A stretch of DNA of 44,936 nucleotides, taken from positions 1 through 44,936 of the forward strand of contig JAFIGH010000036.1 in assembly GCA_020831525.1 (NCBI GenBank). Direction: 5' to 3'. Within the stretch, counting starts at the first letter, position 1; the number at the start of each line of letters is the position of its first letter. Below the pieces are notes generated by a model, which was not told the origin of the DNA, ran no database searches, and was given only the letters and a program-made list of their open reading frames with translations. The translations under genes and the position numbers were made by a program. Shown here one piece after another: positions 27,135 to 36,517 of this stretch. This DNA is from Opitutales bacterium. GTDB taxonomy: Bacteria > Verrucomicrobiota > Verrucomicrobiia > Opitutales > Oceanipulchritudinaceae.

Positions 27135-27189
27135 ACACGGTGCTGTTCTGCCCGTGCCGCGCTTCCACATGCCGGGGGCGGCAGACACC

Positions 27190-27540
27190 TCCACATATCT
27201 TCGGTGGCGCCAGCCACCCAATCGCCGCAGCCGGCCGCTTCGATCTGTTTGAAGTAGCGCCGGATGGAATCGTCGCCGCCGAGCCGCTGGAGGCCGAAAA
27301 GCTCCTTGAGCAGCGGGTCTTCCCGCAACCGGTTGACGTGCGCGAAGCGCGCTCCCGTCAATGAACGTCGTCAGGAAGAACGAGCAGATAATGTCGTAGG
27401 CACGGCTGGCATTGGGACTGGTGCGCAGAACCGGAGAGGAGTCGGCCGGTCGCTGCAAAAAATCCCAGCTTCTGCAAAAACGAAGCCGGGGGCACGAAAC
27501 CTCCGACTGCGCCACCCGCACCCCTGTCTACTTGACTCTG
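27190..27540 (-). pseudogene. Decayed IS1380-family transposase, N-terminal remnant
   Basis: Three minus-strand pieces in different frames line up with the N-terminal part of IS1380 transposases: VGGFVPPASFLQKLGFF (about 27480-27430), SPNASRAYDIICSFFLTTF (about 27410-27363) and TGARFAHVNRLREDPLLKEL with GDDSIRRYFKQIEA (27361 to about 27215). At least two frameshifts separate them, and the catalytic DDE region is gone after about 27190. No inverted repeats of the element were identified. It lies between map and a truncated mazG-like gene. Confidence 0.7.
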
Positions 27541-27636
27541 TCGGCAGGTCGGGACCTTGTCCCTCCCTGCCGGAATCACATCTGAAGACCAAAGCAATCC
27601 TGTCCAAGTGATCCAACCACCTCAGTTGCGGATGCC

Positions 27637-27906
27637 GTGCCCGCGCCGCTTCCGGCGCTGCTGTTCGCCACGGAATTCCTCAAGCAGGCGAAAAAAAGGG
27701 GGTTGGAGATTGATGGCGGGAGAAAACGAGTGCAGCTTCCGGTAAATCCGGAGGAATTGACGGAGGAGGTGGCCTCCGCGCGGCTGTTCGAGCTGGCGGC
27801 GGCCTGCCGCTCCGCCGGGATCGATCCGGAGTCCGCGCTGCGGCGGCATGTGCGGAAGCAAATGGAGCAAGCCGACAATGCCCAAAAGCGACGTGAAACT
27901 CTGTGA
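27637..27906 (+). CDS. MazG-like C-terminal fragment, probably 5'-truncated
   Basis: An open frame of 89 residues from a GTG. In-frame sequence just upstream (SVADAV) joins it to give a SVADAVPAPLPALL reading, which resembles the linker before the second MazG domain (GVPxSLPALLRA in typical MazG). It continues with FLKQAKKRGLEI, a helix EELTEEVASARLFELAAACR in the position of EExGDLLFALVN, and AGIDPESALRRHV like GIDPExALRRA. The metal-binding Asp of the EExxD motif is replaced by Ser. The N-terminal MazG half is missing and an IS1380 remnant lies just upstream, so it looks like a gene cut by an insertion. The assignment rests on pattern similarity only. It overlaps the next gene by 29 bases. 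Confidence 0.5.
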   Translation: MPAPLPALLFATEFLKQAKKRGLEIDGGRKRVQLPVNPEELTEEVASARLFELAAACRSAGIDPESALRRHVRKQMEQADNAQKRRETL

Positions 27907-28615
27907 ACTGAGGACCTCGGAAGGTTCTTTTATGGTACCCTACGAAGTGCACCGCCGCAAAGGCATGCGCCATCTGCGTGTGCTCGTGGATGACTCCAAC
28001 CGCGTACAGTTGAAGGTTTCCTACCGGATATCGGAGGCAAACGCGCTGCAGTTTTTGCGGACGCAGGGCGAGTGGGTGGTGAAAACGCTCGAGCGCACGC
28101 CGCGTCGGCTCACGCTGCATGAATATTTGGTGACGCAGAAGACGGTCTCGGCGAGCGGGCGCGATTTCCCCGTCGAGATGGGGTTCCGGGCGCGGGAATT
28201 GAGTTACCTCCTCTGCGACGAGCCGGAACGCGTGGAAATCGCCCTTGATCCGCAGTTGGAGATGGAGCGGCAACTGCGGCTCGTGTTGCAGGCGTTTGCC
28301 CGCGAGGTTGTGCCCGAACGGGTGAAGGCTCTTGCCAAAGAACACGGTCTACGCGTGAAGCGAGTAACGATCCGCGACCAGCGCACGCGCTGGGGGGCGT
28401 GCACGGACCGCTCGACGCTTTCCCTGAACTGGCGGTTGGTGCTTTTGACCGCGGCTTTGCAGGACCACGTGATCCTGCATGAGCTGGCGCACCTGAAGCA
28501 GCTCGACCACTCGAAGAAGTTTTGGAACCTTCTGCGTGAGATGGATCCGGCCTGCGACCGGCATGACCGCGCGCTGACGAAGGTCTCTCGCGCGCTGATG
28601 CAGATGGGCCGATGA
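27878..28615 (+). CDS. YgjP-like (M48/DUF45) zinc metallopeptidase
   Basis: A 245-residue protein. The C-terminal third has RTRWGACTDRSTLSLNWRLV, then HVILHELAHLKQLDHSKKFW, with the HExxH zinc motif (HELAH, about residues 201-205) and the downstream His of LDHS, the pattern of the YgjP/SprT-like WLM group. The N-terminal part is the usual DUF45 beta region with RKGMRHLRVLVD. Substrates of the family are poorly known. The start at 27878 has GGAG 10 bases upstream. Its stop overlaps the next start (ATGA), suggesting coupling. Confidence 0.8.
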   Translation: MPKSDVKLCELRTSEGSFMVPYEVHRRKGMRHLRVLVDDSNRVQLKVSYRISEANALQFLRTQGEWVVKTLERTPRRLTLHEYLVTQKTVSASGRDFPVEMGFRARELSYLLCDEPERVEIALDPQLEMERQLRLVLQAFAREVVPERVKALAKEHGLRVKRVTIRDQRTRWGACTDRSTLSLNWRLVLLTAALQDHVILHELAHLKQLDHSKKFWNLLREMDPACDRHDRALTKVSRALMQMGR

Positions 28616-31600
28616 GCGGAGACGGGCACTGGCGAATCGCCGTCGATACCGGCGGCACGTTCACCGATTGCCTCGGATACGCGCCCGACGGCTCCTTCCG
28701 CCGCGCCAAATTGCTTTCCTCGGGCCGGCTCCGGGCGCGGGCGAAGCGCACCGACGGCAAGCGCCTCTCCTACGAAGCGGGGTGGGGGCTCCCGGACGGT
28801 TTTCTTGACGGCGCGCGGGTGGAGTTTGCCGACGGCACGCGCCGGGTCATCGATAGGCACGGCGCACACACGCTTGAACTGGACGACGCTCCGCCGCCCG
28901 GAGCGGCGGAGGGCGGCTTGTTTTCGGTCGACACCGGCGAAGAGGCGCCGGTCTTCGGAGCGCGCCTGCTCACGGGAACGCCGGTGCGCGGAACGCTGCC
29001 TCCCTGCGATTTCCGGCTCGGTACGACGAAGGGCACCAACGCTCTTCTGGAGGGCAAGAGCGCGCCGGTGTGTCTTGTCGTGACGGCGGGCTTCGAGGAC
29101 TTGCTCGCCATCGGCGACCAGCGCCGCCCGGATCTCTTCGCCCTACAAGTGGTCAAGGAGCGGCTCGACCCGGCGAGGATCGTCGGGGCCACGGGGCGGA
29201 TTGACGCGCGGGGCAGGGAGATCGAGCCGCTGGAGGAGGGGCGGCTTGCGGAGGCCTTCGCGGAGGCGCGCGGGGCGGGTTGCTCGGTGGCGGCGGTAGC
29301 ATTGCTCAATGCCTACCGCAACGACAGCCACGAGCGGCGGGTCGCGGCCCTCCTGCGCGAGGCGGGGTTTGCGACGGTCGTGGAGTCCGCCGCGCTGTGC
29401 CCCTTTATCAAGTACCTCGACCGCGCGGAGACAGCGGTTGTCGATGCTTCGCTCGGTCCGGTTCTCCAATCCTATCTCGACGCGGTGGAGAGCGGCCTTG
29501 CACGAGGAAGCCGGGTGCTCGTCATGAACAGCGCGGGGGGACTTCTGCCGCGGGAGCGCTTTCATCCGGTCGACAGCCTGCTCAGCGGGCCGGCGGGCGG
29601 TCTCGCGGGGGCGGCCCACTGCGCCGCGCGGGCGGGGATCGACCGCGTCATCGCTTTCGACATGGGGGGCACAAGCACGGACGTTTCGCGCTGGGCGGCC
29701 GGGTTTTTGCTGCGGCGTTCGCGCAAGGTGGGTCCGGCCCGTGTTGTCGCGCCGTCGCTGCATATCGAAACCGTGGCGGCGGGCGGGGGGAGTGTCTGCG
29801 CTGTGGCGGGGGAGACGGTGACGGTTGGCCCGGAGAGCGCGGGCGCCGACCCGGGACCCGCATGCTACGGGCGCGGCGGACCGCTGGCACTGACGGATGT
29901 GCACCTGCTTCTCGGCCGCCTCGATCCCGCTGCCTTTCAGATACCGCTCGACCGGTCCGCGGCGGAGCGCGCCGCCGAAGAGCTGTCCCGCGCCGGCGGC
30001 CTCGACCGCGACCGTATTCTCGCGGGTTTCCTGCGGATTGCAGACGAGCGCATGGCGCAGGTGGCCCGAACGATCAGCGTGCGCGAAGGCTACGACCCGC
30101 GCGAACACGCGCTCCTCGTCTTCGGGGGCGCCGGCGGGTTGCACGCCTGCGCGGTCGCGGGCCTCCTCGGCATGGAGACGATCCTCATGCCTGCCGACGC
30201 CGGTTTGCTCAGCGCGCTCGGCATCCTGCATGCAGCGGAGGAGAGCCGGGCGGCGCGGCAGGTGTTGCGGCCCCTCGACGCATGCGCCGGAGACATCCCG
30301 GACTGGATGGATACGCTGGGACGTGAGGCGGGCGAGTCCCTCGGGCGCGACGGTGCGGCGGCGGAGAGGACAGATTTTGAGGCAGAACTGCGCTTCACCG
30401 GGCAGGAGCATGCGCTGCGACTGCCGTGGACACCCGGCAGCGATCTTGCGGAGGCGTTCCGCGAGCGGCACGAGGCGGTTTTCGGCTACGCGCCGGAGGG
30501 CGGACGCATCGAAGTCGTGGCAATCTCCGCAGTGTGCCGGTCGGCGGCTCCGCCGGCGGAGGAGGAATCGTTTCCGGACGGCCCCGCCGCGGAGGCGGTG
30601 CGGCATACGCGCCTTTACGCCGGAGGGGACTGGCGGGAGGTGCCGGTCTACGAGCGCGACGCCCTCCCGCCCGGTACCCGTCTGGAGGGGCCGTGCGTGG
30701 TCTACGATGCTTTCAGCACATTGGTCGTTGAGCCAGGTTGGTCGGGGGCGACCGGTTCGCTGGGTTCCCTCAAGCTCACGGCGGGGGAGGCACGGCGGGA
30801 TACATCCGCCGCCGCGGGGGCAACGGAGCGCGACGCCGTCAGCCGCGAGCTGTTTGCCAACCGCTTCCGCTCCGTCGTGGAGGAAATGGGCGACCAACTG
30901 CGGCGCACGGCGGTGTCGGTGAACATCCGCGAACGGCTCGACTTCTCCTGCGCCCTCCTCGACGCGGAGGGGCGGCTTGTCGTCAACGCGCCGCATATTC
31001 CGGTGCATCTCGGGGCGATGGGGACGTGTGCGCGCGCCCTGCGCGAACGTCTCGGGAAGCCGGAGGCGGGGGACCTGTGGGTGACGAATCACCCCGGATT
31101 CGGGGGCTCCCACCTGCCGGATATCACCGCCGTGGCCCCGGTCTTTGACCGCGAGGGGCGCTGCTTCGCCTACCTTGCCACCCGCGCCCACCACGCCGAG
31201 GTGGGCGGGCGGCGGCCCGGCTCCATGCCGCCGGAGGCACGTTCGCTCGCCGAGGAAGGCGTTCTCATCGCCCCGCGCCGTCTTTCCCGCGCCGGGCGGT
31301 TGGATCTCGACGGTGTGGAAGCGCTCCTGCGCGGCGGCGCCTATCCGAGCCGCAACCCGGCGGAAAACCTTCTCGACCTCCAGGCGCAGGTCGCCGCCCT
31401 GCGCCTCGGCGGGGAGCGGTTGCGCGCATTGGAAGAGACGGTGGGCGCCGACGCGCTCCATGGCTGGTTCAAAGAACTTCGGCGGCTCGCCCGTGACGGA
31501 ATGGAGCGGTGGCTGGAGACGCTCGACGGGCGCGGGGGCGAAGCAGAGGAGCGCCTCGACGACGGGACGCCCATTGTTCTGCGGTGGCGGAGCGCGGGAG

Positions 31601-32373
31601 GCCGCCTCGAACTGGATTTTACCCGCTCCGGCGGTCGCCACCCCGGCAACCTCAACGCGACGGAGGGCATAGTTGCGAGCGCGGTGCTTTACGTCCTGCG
31701 CTGTCTCTCGGGCGGCGATTACCCGCTCAACGAGGGATTGATGGAGCGCGTCGCCATCCGCGCGGAAGGCACCTTTCTCACCCCGGTATTCGAGGGAGAG
31801 GCGGAGTCGATGCCCGCCGTTGTCGGCGGCAACGTGGAAACGAGCCAGCGCCTTGTCGACACCCTCCTCAAGGCCTTCGGCGAGACGGCGTGCTCGCAGG
31901 GCACGATGAACAACCTCCTCTTCGGCGATGGGCGCTTCGGCTACTACGAAACCGTCGGCGGCGGTTGCGGCGCCGGTCCCGGATTCGCCGGCGCGTCCGG
32001 CGTGCAGGTGCACATGACCAACACCGCCATCACCGACCCCGAGGTCATTGAACTGCGCTACCCCGTGCGCCTGCGGCGATTTGCCTTGCGGCGGGGCTCC
32101 GGCGGCGCGGGCCGCCACCGCGGGGGCGACGGCCTCGTGCGGGAGATCGAGTATCTCGCCCCTGTCGAGGTGTCTCTTGTCACGCAGCACCGTGTCGAAG
32201 CGCCCTACGGTCGCGACGGCGGCGACCCCGGCGCGCGGGGCCGGCAAGTCCGGATCTCTGCGGAAGGGGAAACGACCGAACTCGATGGCGTCGCCGCCTT
32301 TCACGCCGCCCCCGGCGACCGCCTGTGCCTCGAAACCCCCGGCGGCGGCGGATGGGGCCCGCCCGAAGACTGA
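28612..32373 (+). CDS. 5-oxoprolinase (fused HyuA-HyuB, ATP-dependent)
   Basis: A 1253-residue cytoplasmic enzyme predicted to hydrolyse 5-oxoproline to glutamate with ATP. The HyuA half (residues 1 to about 720) has the phosphate loop [35 protein letters not shown] and [11 protein letters not shown] with AGGGS. The HyuB half (about 740-1245) starts [20 protein letters not shown] and has [39 protein letters not shown] and [13 protein letters not shown]. Bacterial hydantoinases often split the halves into two genes; this single chain is the eukaryotic OPLAH-like layout. Length matches (about 1250-1290). It overlaps the metallopeptidase stop by 4 bases. Confidence 0.85.
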   Translation: MSGDGHWRIAVDTGGTFTDCLGYAPDGSFRRAKLLSSGRLRARAKRTDGKRLSYEAGWGLPDGFLDGARVEFADGTRRVIDRHGAHTLELDDAPPPGAAEGGLFSVDTGEEAPVFGARLLTGTPVRGTLPPCDFRLGTTKGTNALLEGKSAPVCLVVTAGFEDLLAIGDQRRPDLFALQVVKERLDPARIVGATGRIDARGREIEPLEEGRLAEAFAEARGAGCSVAAVALLNAYRNDSHERRVAALLREAGFATVVESAALCPFIKYLDRAETAVVDASLGPVLQSYLDAVESGLARGSRVLVMNSAGGLLPRERFHPVDSLLSGPAGGLAGAAHCAARAGIDRVIAFDMGGTSTDVSRWAAGFLLRRSRKVGPARVVAPSLHIETVAAGGGSVCAVAGETVTVGPESAGADPGPACYGRGGPLALTDVHLLLGRLDPAAFQIPLDRSAAERAAEELSRAGGLDRDRILAGFLRIADERMAQVARTISVREGYDPREHALLVFGGAGGLHACAVAGLLGMETILMPADAGLLSALGILHAAEESRAARQVLRPLDACAGDIPDWMDTLGREAGESLGRDGAAAERTDFEAELRFTGQEHALRLPWTPGSDLAEAFRERHEAVFGYAPEGGRIEVVAISAVCRSAAPPAEEESFPDGPAAEAVRHTRLYAGGDWREVPVYERDALPPGTRLEGPCVVYDAFSTLVVEPGWSGATGSLGSLKLTAGEARRDTSAAAGATERDAVSRELFANRFRSVVEEMGDQLRRTAVSVNIRERLDFSCALLDAEGRLVVNAPHIPVHLGAMGTCARALRERLGKPEAGDLWVTNHPGFGGSHLPDITAVAPVFDREGRCFAYLATRAHHAEVGGRRPGSMPPEARSLAEEGVLIAPRRLSRAGRLDLDGVEALLRGGAYPSRNPAENLLDLQAQVAALRLGGERLRALEETVGADALHGWFKELRRLARDGMERWLETLDGRGGEAEERLDDGTPIVLRWRSAGGRLELDFTRSGGRHPGNLNATEGIVASAVLYVLRCLSGGDYPLNEGLMERVAIRAEGTFLTPVFEGEAESMPAVVGGNVETSQRLVDTLLKAFGETACSQGTMNNLLFGDGRFGYYETVGGGCGAGPGFAGASGVQVHMTNTAITDPEVIELRYPVRLRRFALRRGSGGAGRHRGGDGLVREIEYLAPVEVSLVTQHRVEAPYGRDGGDPGARGRQVRISAEGETTELDGVAAFHAAPGDRLCLETPGGGGWGPPED

Positions 32374-32607
32374 GAGCTTGAATACCGCCCGCAGACTGAG
32401 CGCCGCCGCAGGGCCGGTGTCTCCCTCCGCGCCCGCGACAAAAAAGTTAGCACCTGCAATTGGTTTTGTCGCACGCCGGGTTCGCGGGGTTGCTTGGGGG
32501 TTTGTGACCGGGTGAGGGCGTTACCTTGGCGCAAACGGGGCTTGCTCCGGTGCGCGGGCGGCCCGTATGGATTGGCTTGATAGATTATTCAATTTCCGTA
32601 TTCCCCG
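32374..32607 (+). other. Non-coding gap before the GH30-like gene
   Basis: No gene, tRNA or clear repeat is seen. The last 40 bases are AT-rich (TTGGCTTGATAGATTATTCA) and may hold the promoter, but hexamer matches are poor: TTGATA with a 16-base spacer to TATTCC would put transcription start almost on the ATG. Confidence 0.3.
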
Positions 32608-34947
32608 ATGAAATTTTTCCAACAAGGCGTGATTTCCCTTTTGTTATGCGTACCGGCCGCTGCGTGCGGCGGTCTGTGGGAGGCGGACTTTTCGCCGCCG
32701 ACCTACGAACACGGCGCGGACCTTGACGGACAGGCCGGATGGACCGCCGGGGCGGGTGCGGACGGCTTCCCGGCGTTTGTCCCGCGCGCTGGCGCTCTGG
32801 ACTACGCGGCGGGTTACGTGGCGCATGGCGGCGGAACGGGCTATCTTGAAGCGCGCGGGGGCGGGGAGGGCCGTGCATGGATCGAATTGCCGGCGAAGTT
32901 CGGACCAAGAGAGCCGCTGTATTTCAGCTTCCTGACGGAGGCGGTGGAGCCCCCGACGTTTGCGTGGGTAGCGTTTGGCGGTGGGCCGGAGGACGGCCCG
33001 TCGCTGGGCGTGGTGCGCACGGGCGCAGGGAATCCGGTGATGCGGGCCCGCGCGCGCGGAGAGAGCGGCGCGCAGACGGAGGGCGAAGAGGCGGTGGCGC
33101 AGGCGGGGGTGAATCTCGTCGTCGGACGGGTGGTTCTCGGCGGCGGCGCGGGCGGCGCGGACCGGATCGATGTTCTTCTCAACCCCGCCGACTACCGCGA
33201 GCCCGCTGCATGGGACAGCGGAGCGGAGTTGTCCACCGGGCTGCCGGAGGTGTCCACTCTGTGGATACGCAAGGGGTCGGGCGACGGCGTCTCGGCATTC
33301 GGCCGGTTGCGGGTTGGACGGGCGTTTGGCGATGTTGTCGCAGCGGTTCCGGTCGAGGTGCGCGATGTCTTTGCCCGCGCCAGTTATGTCCGCGCACTCG
33401 GTGCGCCGCGTGCGCTCGGAGTCGTGCGCGAAGAAGGCGCGGAGGCAGTGGAGTTTTCGTGGCACCGCCCGCCGGGCCTGGCCGTGGCCTTGCAGGAGAG
33501 CGCCGACCTCCTCGAATGGAGGGAAGTGCCGGACAGTGCAGCGGAGGTGCTGCGCAGCGATCCGGATCCGCGCGGGCTCGGTGAATGGCAGCGCGTGCGG
33601 CGCGGTCTCGGGGACGGGGGCGGGGCTTTGTTTTTCCGGGTCCTTGCTGAAGCGGAAGCCCCTGCCGACGAGTCCGTGGAAGTCACCCTTGAACCCTCGG
33701 AGGTGCATCAGATAATCGACGGCTTCGGCGCGAGCGTGGCCTACTCCGCGCAAAACATGACGGATGCCATGGCGGACCTGTTTTTTCATCCGGAGAACGG
33801 GCTCGGGCTCTCGCTCTGCCGTATCCGTGTGAATTTCCGCGGGGGCAACACGAACAGCTGGGAGTGGAGGACCGCACGCCTCGCGCAGGCACGCGGCGCA
33901 CGGGTGTGGGCATCGCCATGGTCACCCCCGGCGGAATTGAAGGAGGGTGCGACGGGTGCGCACGGGCACCGGGGGGGGCGCCTGCGGGACGATGCCTACG
34001 CGGATTACGCGGCGTTGTTCGCCGACTTCGTTGACTGGATCACGCACCCGGACCGGGGGATCGATCTATACGCCCTTTCGCCACAGAACGAGCCCGACTA
34101 CCGCGTGGGCTCCAATGAGTCCTGTGATTGGAGACCGGCGGAGCTGCTCGAATTTCTCGCCGCGCACCTGCGGCCGACCCTCGATGCGCGCGGATACGCC
34201 GACCTGCCGATCGTCGCCCCGGAAACGATGGAATGGGACCGGGGCGGAGGCTGGAACGCCTTCCTCTCCTCACCGGATGTCGATATCGTGGCGTTTCACA
34301 ATTACGACTGGTCGTGGGACCGCTTCCGGCTCAACTCGGCGAATCCGCGCGTGCCGGGGCCGGTGAACACGGAAAAGCGTATCTGGCAGACGGAGATTTC
34401 GGACGATTTCTCCGGCAATGATTATACGGATACAATTGAAGATGCGCTCGTCTGGGCGGACCACATCCACCGTGTGATCGTCGACGCCGGGGCGGCGGCA
34501 TGGCACTGGTGGTGGATCGCCCCGCCGGGCGACGACACGGGCATCAATAACCAGACGCTCGTCGATTCGCGCACCGGTCTCATCGAGCATGGCGAGCCTG
34601 TCGGGGAGGGTTTGCCGCATGTGCTCAAGCGCGGGTACGCCATCGGGCAGTTCGCGCGCTTCGTCCGTCCGGGATTTCGCCGGGTGGGTGTCGATGCGGT
34701 GCCCGCGCCCGGGCTCAAGCTATCCGCCTTCAAAGGCGGGGGCCGCCTTGTCGTCGTCGCGATCCACAGCGGCGACAGCACACTGCCGCTGCGAATCGGC
34801 GGACTGCCCGCGGGGGTGGAACGGGTGGCCGCATGGATGACGACGGCACAGGACGATCTCTCGCCCCAAGGGCATCTGCCCGGGATCGGAACCATGCTCG
34901 ACGCGGTTTTACCGCCCCGCTCGATCGTGACATTTGTTTTTGACTGA
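32608..34947 (+). CDS. Secreted GH30-like glycoside hydrolase
   Basis: A 779-residue exported enzyme. Residues 1 to about 20 are a signal peptide (FFQQGVISLLLCVPAAACGG). Residues 20-220 look like a beta-sandwich carbohydrate-binding or LamG-like region (YFSFLTEAVEPP), followed by a linker. The catalytic domain starts near residue 357 (IIDGFGASVAYSAQNM) and matches GH30: ARVWASPWSPPAELK, the acid/base Glu495 in SPQNEPDY, and the nucleophile Glu596 in IWQTEISDD, then AAAWHWWWIAP. A C-terminal beta domain (IHSGDSTLPLRIGG) closes it. GH30 includes xylanases, glucanases and glucosidases; the fine substrate is not decided. It is preceded by 234 bases without a gene. Confidence 0.8.
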   Translation: MKFFQQGVISLLLCVPAAACGGLWEADFSPPTYEHGADLDGQAGWTAGAGADGFPAFVPRAGALDYAAGYVAHGGGTGYLEARGGGEGRAWIELPAKFGPREPLYFSFLTEAVEPPTFAWVAFGGGPEDGPSLGVVRTGAGNPVMRARARGESGAQTEGEEAVAQAGVNLVVGRVVLGGGAGGADRIDVLLNPADYREPAAWDSGAELSTGLPEVSTLWIRKGSGDGVSAFGRLRVGRAFGDVVAAVPVEVRDVFARASYVRALGAPRALGVVREEGAEAVEFSWHRPPGLAVALQESADLLEWREVPDSAAEVLRSDPDPRGLGEWQRVRRGLGDGGGALFFRVLAEAEAPADESVEVTLEPSEVHQIIDGFGASVAYSAQNMTDAMADLFFHPENGLGLSLCRIRVNFRGGNTNSWEWRTARLAQARGARVWASPWSPPAELKEGATGAHGHRGGRLRDDAYADYAALFADFVDWITHPDRGIDLYALSPQNEPDYRVGSNESCDWRPAELLEFLAAHLRPTLDARGYADLPIVAPETMEWDRGGGWNAFLSSPDVDIVAFHNYDWSWDRFRLNSANPRVPGPVNTEKRIWQTEISDDFSGNDYTDTIEDALVWADHIHRVIVDAGAAAWHWWWIAPPGDDTGINNQTLVDSRTGLIEHGEPVGEGLPHVLKRGYAIGQFARFVRPGFRRVGVDAVPAPGLKLSAFKGGGRLVVVAIHSGDSTLPLRIGGLPAGVERVAAWMTTAQDDLSPQGHLPGIGTMLDAVLPPRSIVTFVFD

Positions 34948-35067
34948 GGCCGGGACGCTTCCGCTCGGCGGGGACCGCGGAACGACCGCCCCGTTTGGCG
35001 GCGCGATGGGGCTTGCGCGGCAAGAAGTGCCGATCCATGAATGGCTTCCGGTTTTTCAACGGGAATC

Positions 35068-35652
35068 ATGGCGGCATTCGACGAACAGGTGTTGCGGGAG
35101 TACTTCGAGGCGCACGGTGTTTTTGTGCGCGCGGAGCGGCGGCGGCCCGTGCCGCGGCGGAAGGGCGGGGAGGAGACGCTGGATTTTCATATCCACAATC
35201 CGGAGGCGGTGGGGTCGCCGGCGGGGTTTGTCTGGTTTTCGAGCGATTTGCGGGCGGTGCGGGAGGCGCGGGTGTTCATCCGTCCGTGGCACCGCGAGGC
35301 GGGGTTTACCGCGCGGATGCTGGCGGGTCGTCCGGCGGAACTGGCGAAGTTTTTGCAGACAAAGGTGGTGAAGTCGCTGGCGGATGTGCTTGAGGGCACT
35401 GGAAAGGATGTTCCGCGTGTGCTCGTGCTGCCCGCCTTTCCCACGACGGATCCACAGCGGACGGAGTGCGCGCGGGAACTGCGCTCCGGCGGGGTGGACG
35501 CGGTTTTGTCCTTCCGGTCGATTCTCGACGATGTGTTGCAGCGGGTGGACTTGGGGCAAGCCTACACGAAAACGGGTTTTATGGAGACGCTGCGGGTATT
35601 GAAGAGTTATGATTTGCTGCGCGAGCCGCAGCTGGGTTTGTTCAAGGGATGA
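35068..35652 (+). CDS. Unrecognised soluble protein upstream of lpxA
   Basis: A 194-residue protein that I do not recognise. It begins MAAFDEQVLREYFEAHGVFV, has an aromatic-rich central part (PAGFVWFSSDLRAVREARVF), FLQTKVVKSLADVL, and a region LVLPAFPTTDPQRTECAREL that looks like an alpha/beta strand-loop-helix, ending in SYDLLREPQLGLFKG. No signal peptide or membrane segment is present. The start may be 35068 (GGGA 5 bases upstream) or 35041 in the same frame. It is 28 bases before the lpxA start in the same direction and so probably co-expressed; a role in the envelope pathway would be inference from position only. Confidence 0.65.
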   Translation: MAAFDEQVLREYFEAHGVFVRAERRRPVPRRKGGEETLDFHIHNPEAVGSPAGFVWFSSDLRAVREARVFIRPWHREAGFTARMLAGRPAELAKFLQTKVVKSLADVLEGTGKDVPRVLVLPAFPTTDPQRTECARELRSGGVDAVLSFRSILDDVLQRVDLGQAYTKTGFMETLRVLKSYDLLREPQLGLFKG

Positions 35653-35680
35653 TGATGCACACTTGGAGGGAGGTGCGCCG

Positions 35681-36517
35681 GTGAGCGGCGGTGAAAACCC
35701 GGCGGGCGTGGGCGCGGTCCATGCGACGGCGGTGGTGCACCACGCGGTGCGGCTCGGCACGGGGGTCGTCATCGGCCCCTACGCTGTGGTGGAGGACGGT
35801 GTGGAACTGGGCGACGGCGTCGTCCTCGCGGCACATGCCGTGGTGCGCAGCGGCACGATCCTCGGCACGGGCACGTCGGTCGGCGAACACGCTGTGATCG
35901 GCGGATGGCCGCAGGACTTGAAGTTTGATCCGCGCACGCCGAGCGGGGTGCGGGTGGGCGCGGGCGTGACCCTGCGCGAGGGGGTGACGGTGAACCGCGC
36001 GACCCGCGCCGGTGCCTTCACGGAGATCGGCGACGGGGCGTTTCTCATGGCCGCGGCGCATGTCGGGCACGATTGCGTGATCGGCCGCAATACGATCCTC
36101 GCCAACAATGTCATGGTGGCGGGTTTGGTGCGGATGGGGGATTACGTATTCGTCGGCGGCGGGACGGGGTTTCACCAAGGCGCGCGTGTTGGCGAGGGGG
36201 CGATGGTCAGCGGACTTGCCCGCATGTCGCGGGATGTGCCGCCCTTTACGATGGTGGCGGAGCGCGACGAAGTCGTGGGGCTGAACCTTGTGGGGATGCG
36301 GCGGCGGGGGTTCGTGCGCGAAGCTGTCCGGGAGATAAAGGAGGCCTACCGGCGGGTTTACAGCGGTCCGGGCAACCGCCGCGCGCGTGCGGCGGAGGCG
36401 TTGGAGGCCCGCCCGTGGCTGAGCGCCGAGGCGCGCGGCTTTTTAGAGTTTTTCGCGGAGGGCAAGCGCGGGTTTGTGCAGCCGAGGAAACGGGGCCATG
36501 CCGATGCCGACGATTAA
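35681..36517 (+). CDS. lpxA: UDP-N-acetylglucosamine O-acyltransferase (LpxA)
   Basis: A 278-residue left-handed beta-helix acyltransferase that starts lipid A synthesis by acylating UDP-GlcNAc. The hexapeptide repeats run from residue 10 to 200 (AVVHHAVRLGTGVVIGPYAV and onward). The catalytic His is in MAAAHVGHDCVIG, and GGWPQDLKF and VVGLNLVGMRRRGF are family-specific. A GTG start at 35681 is chosen because GGAGGG lies 10-15 bases before it and upstream residues are not LpxA-like. It overlaps pdxA by 20 bases. It shows the organism has a lipid A-bearing outer membrane. Confidence 0.88.
   Translation: MSGGENPAGVGAVHATAVVHHAVRLGTGVVIGPYAVVEDGVELGDGVVLAAHAVVRSGTILGTGTSVGEHAVIGGWPQDLKFDPRTPSGVRVGAGVTLREGVTVNRATRAGAFTEIGDGAFLMAAAHVGHDCVIGRNTILANNVMVAGLVRMGDYVFVGGGTGFHQGARVGEGAMVSGLARMSRDVPPFTMVAERDEVVGLNLVGMRRRGFVREAVREIKEAYRRVYSGPGNRRARAAEALEARPWLSAEARGFLEFFAEGKRGFVQPRKRGHADADD

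Noticed and set aside
27135-27189. infA or rpmJ following map
   Set aside because: No reading frame with IF1 or L36 features lies between map and the transposase remnant.
29143-32304. A 1053-codon open frame on the minus strand
   Set aside because: It is antisense to the 5-oxoprolinase gene, which has clear motifs throughout; no domain is recognisable in the antisense product.
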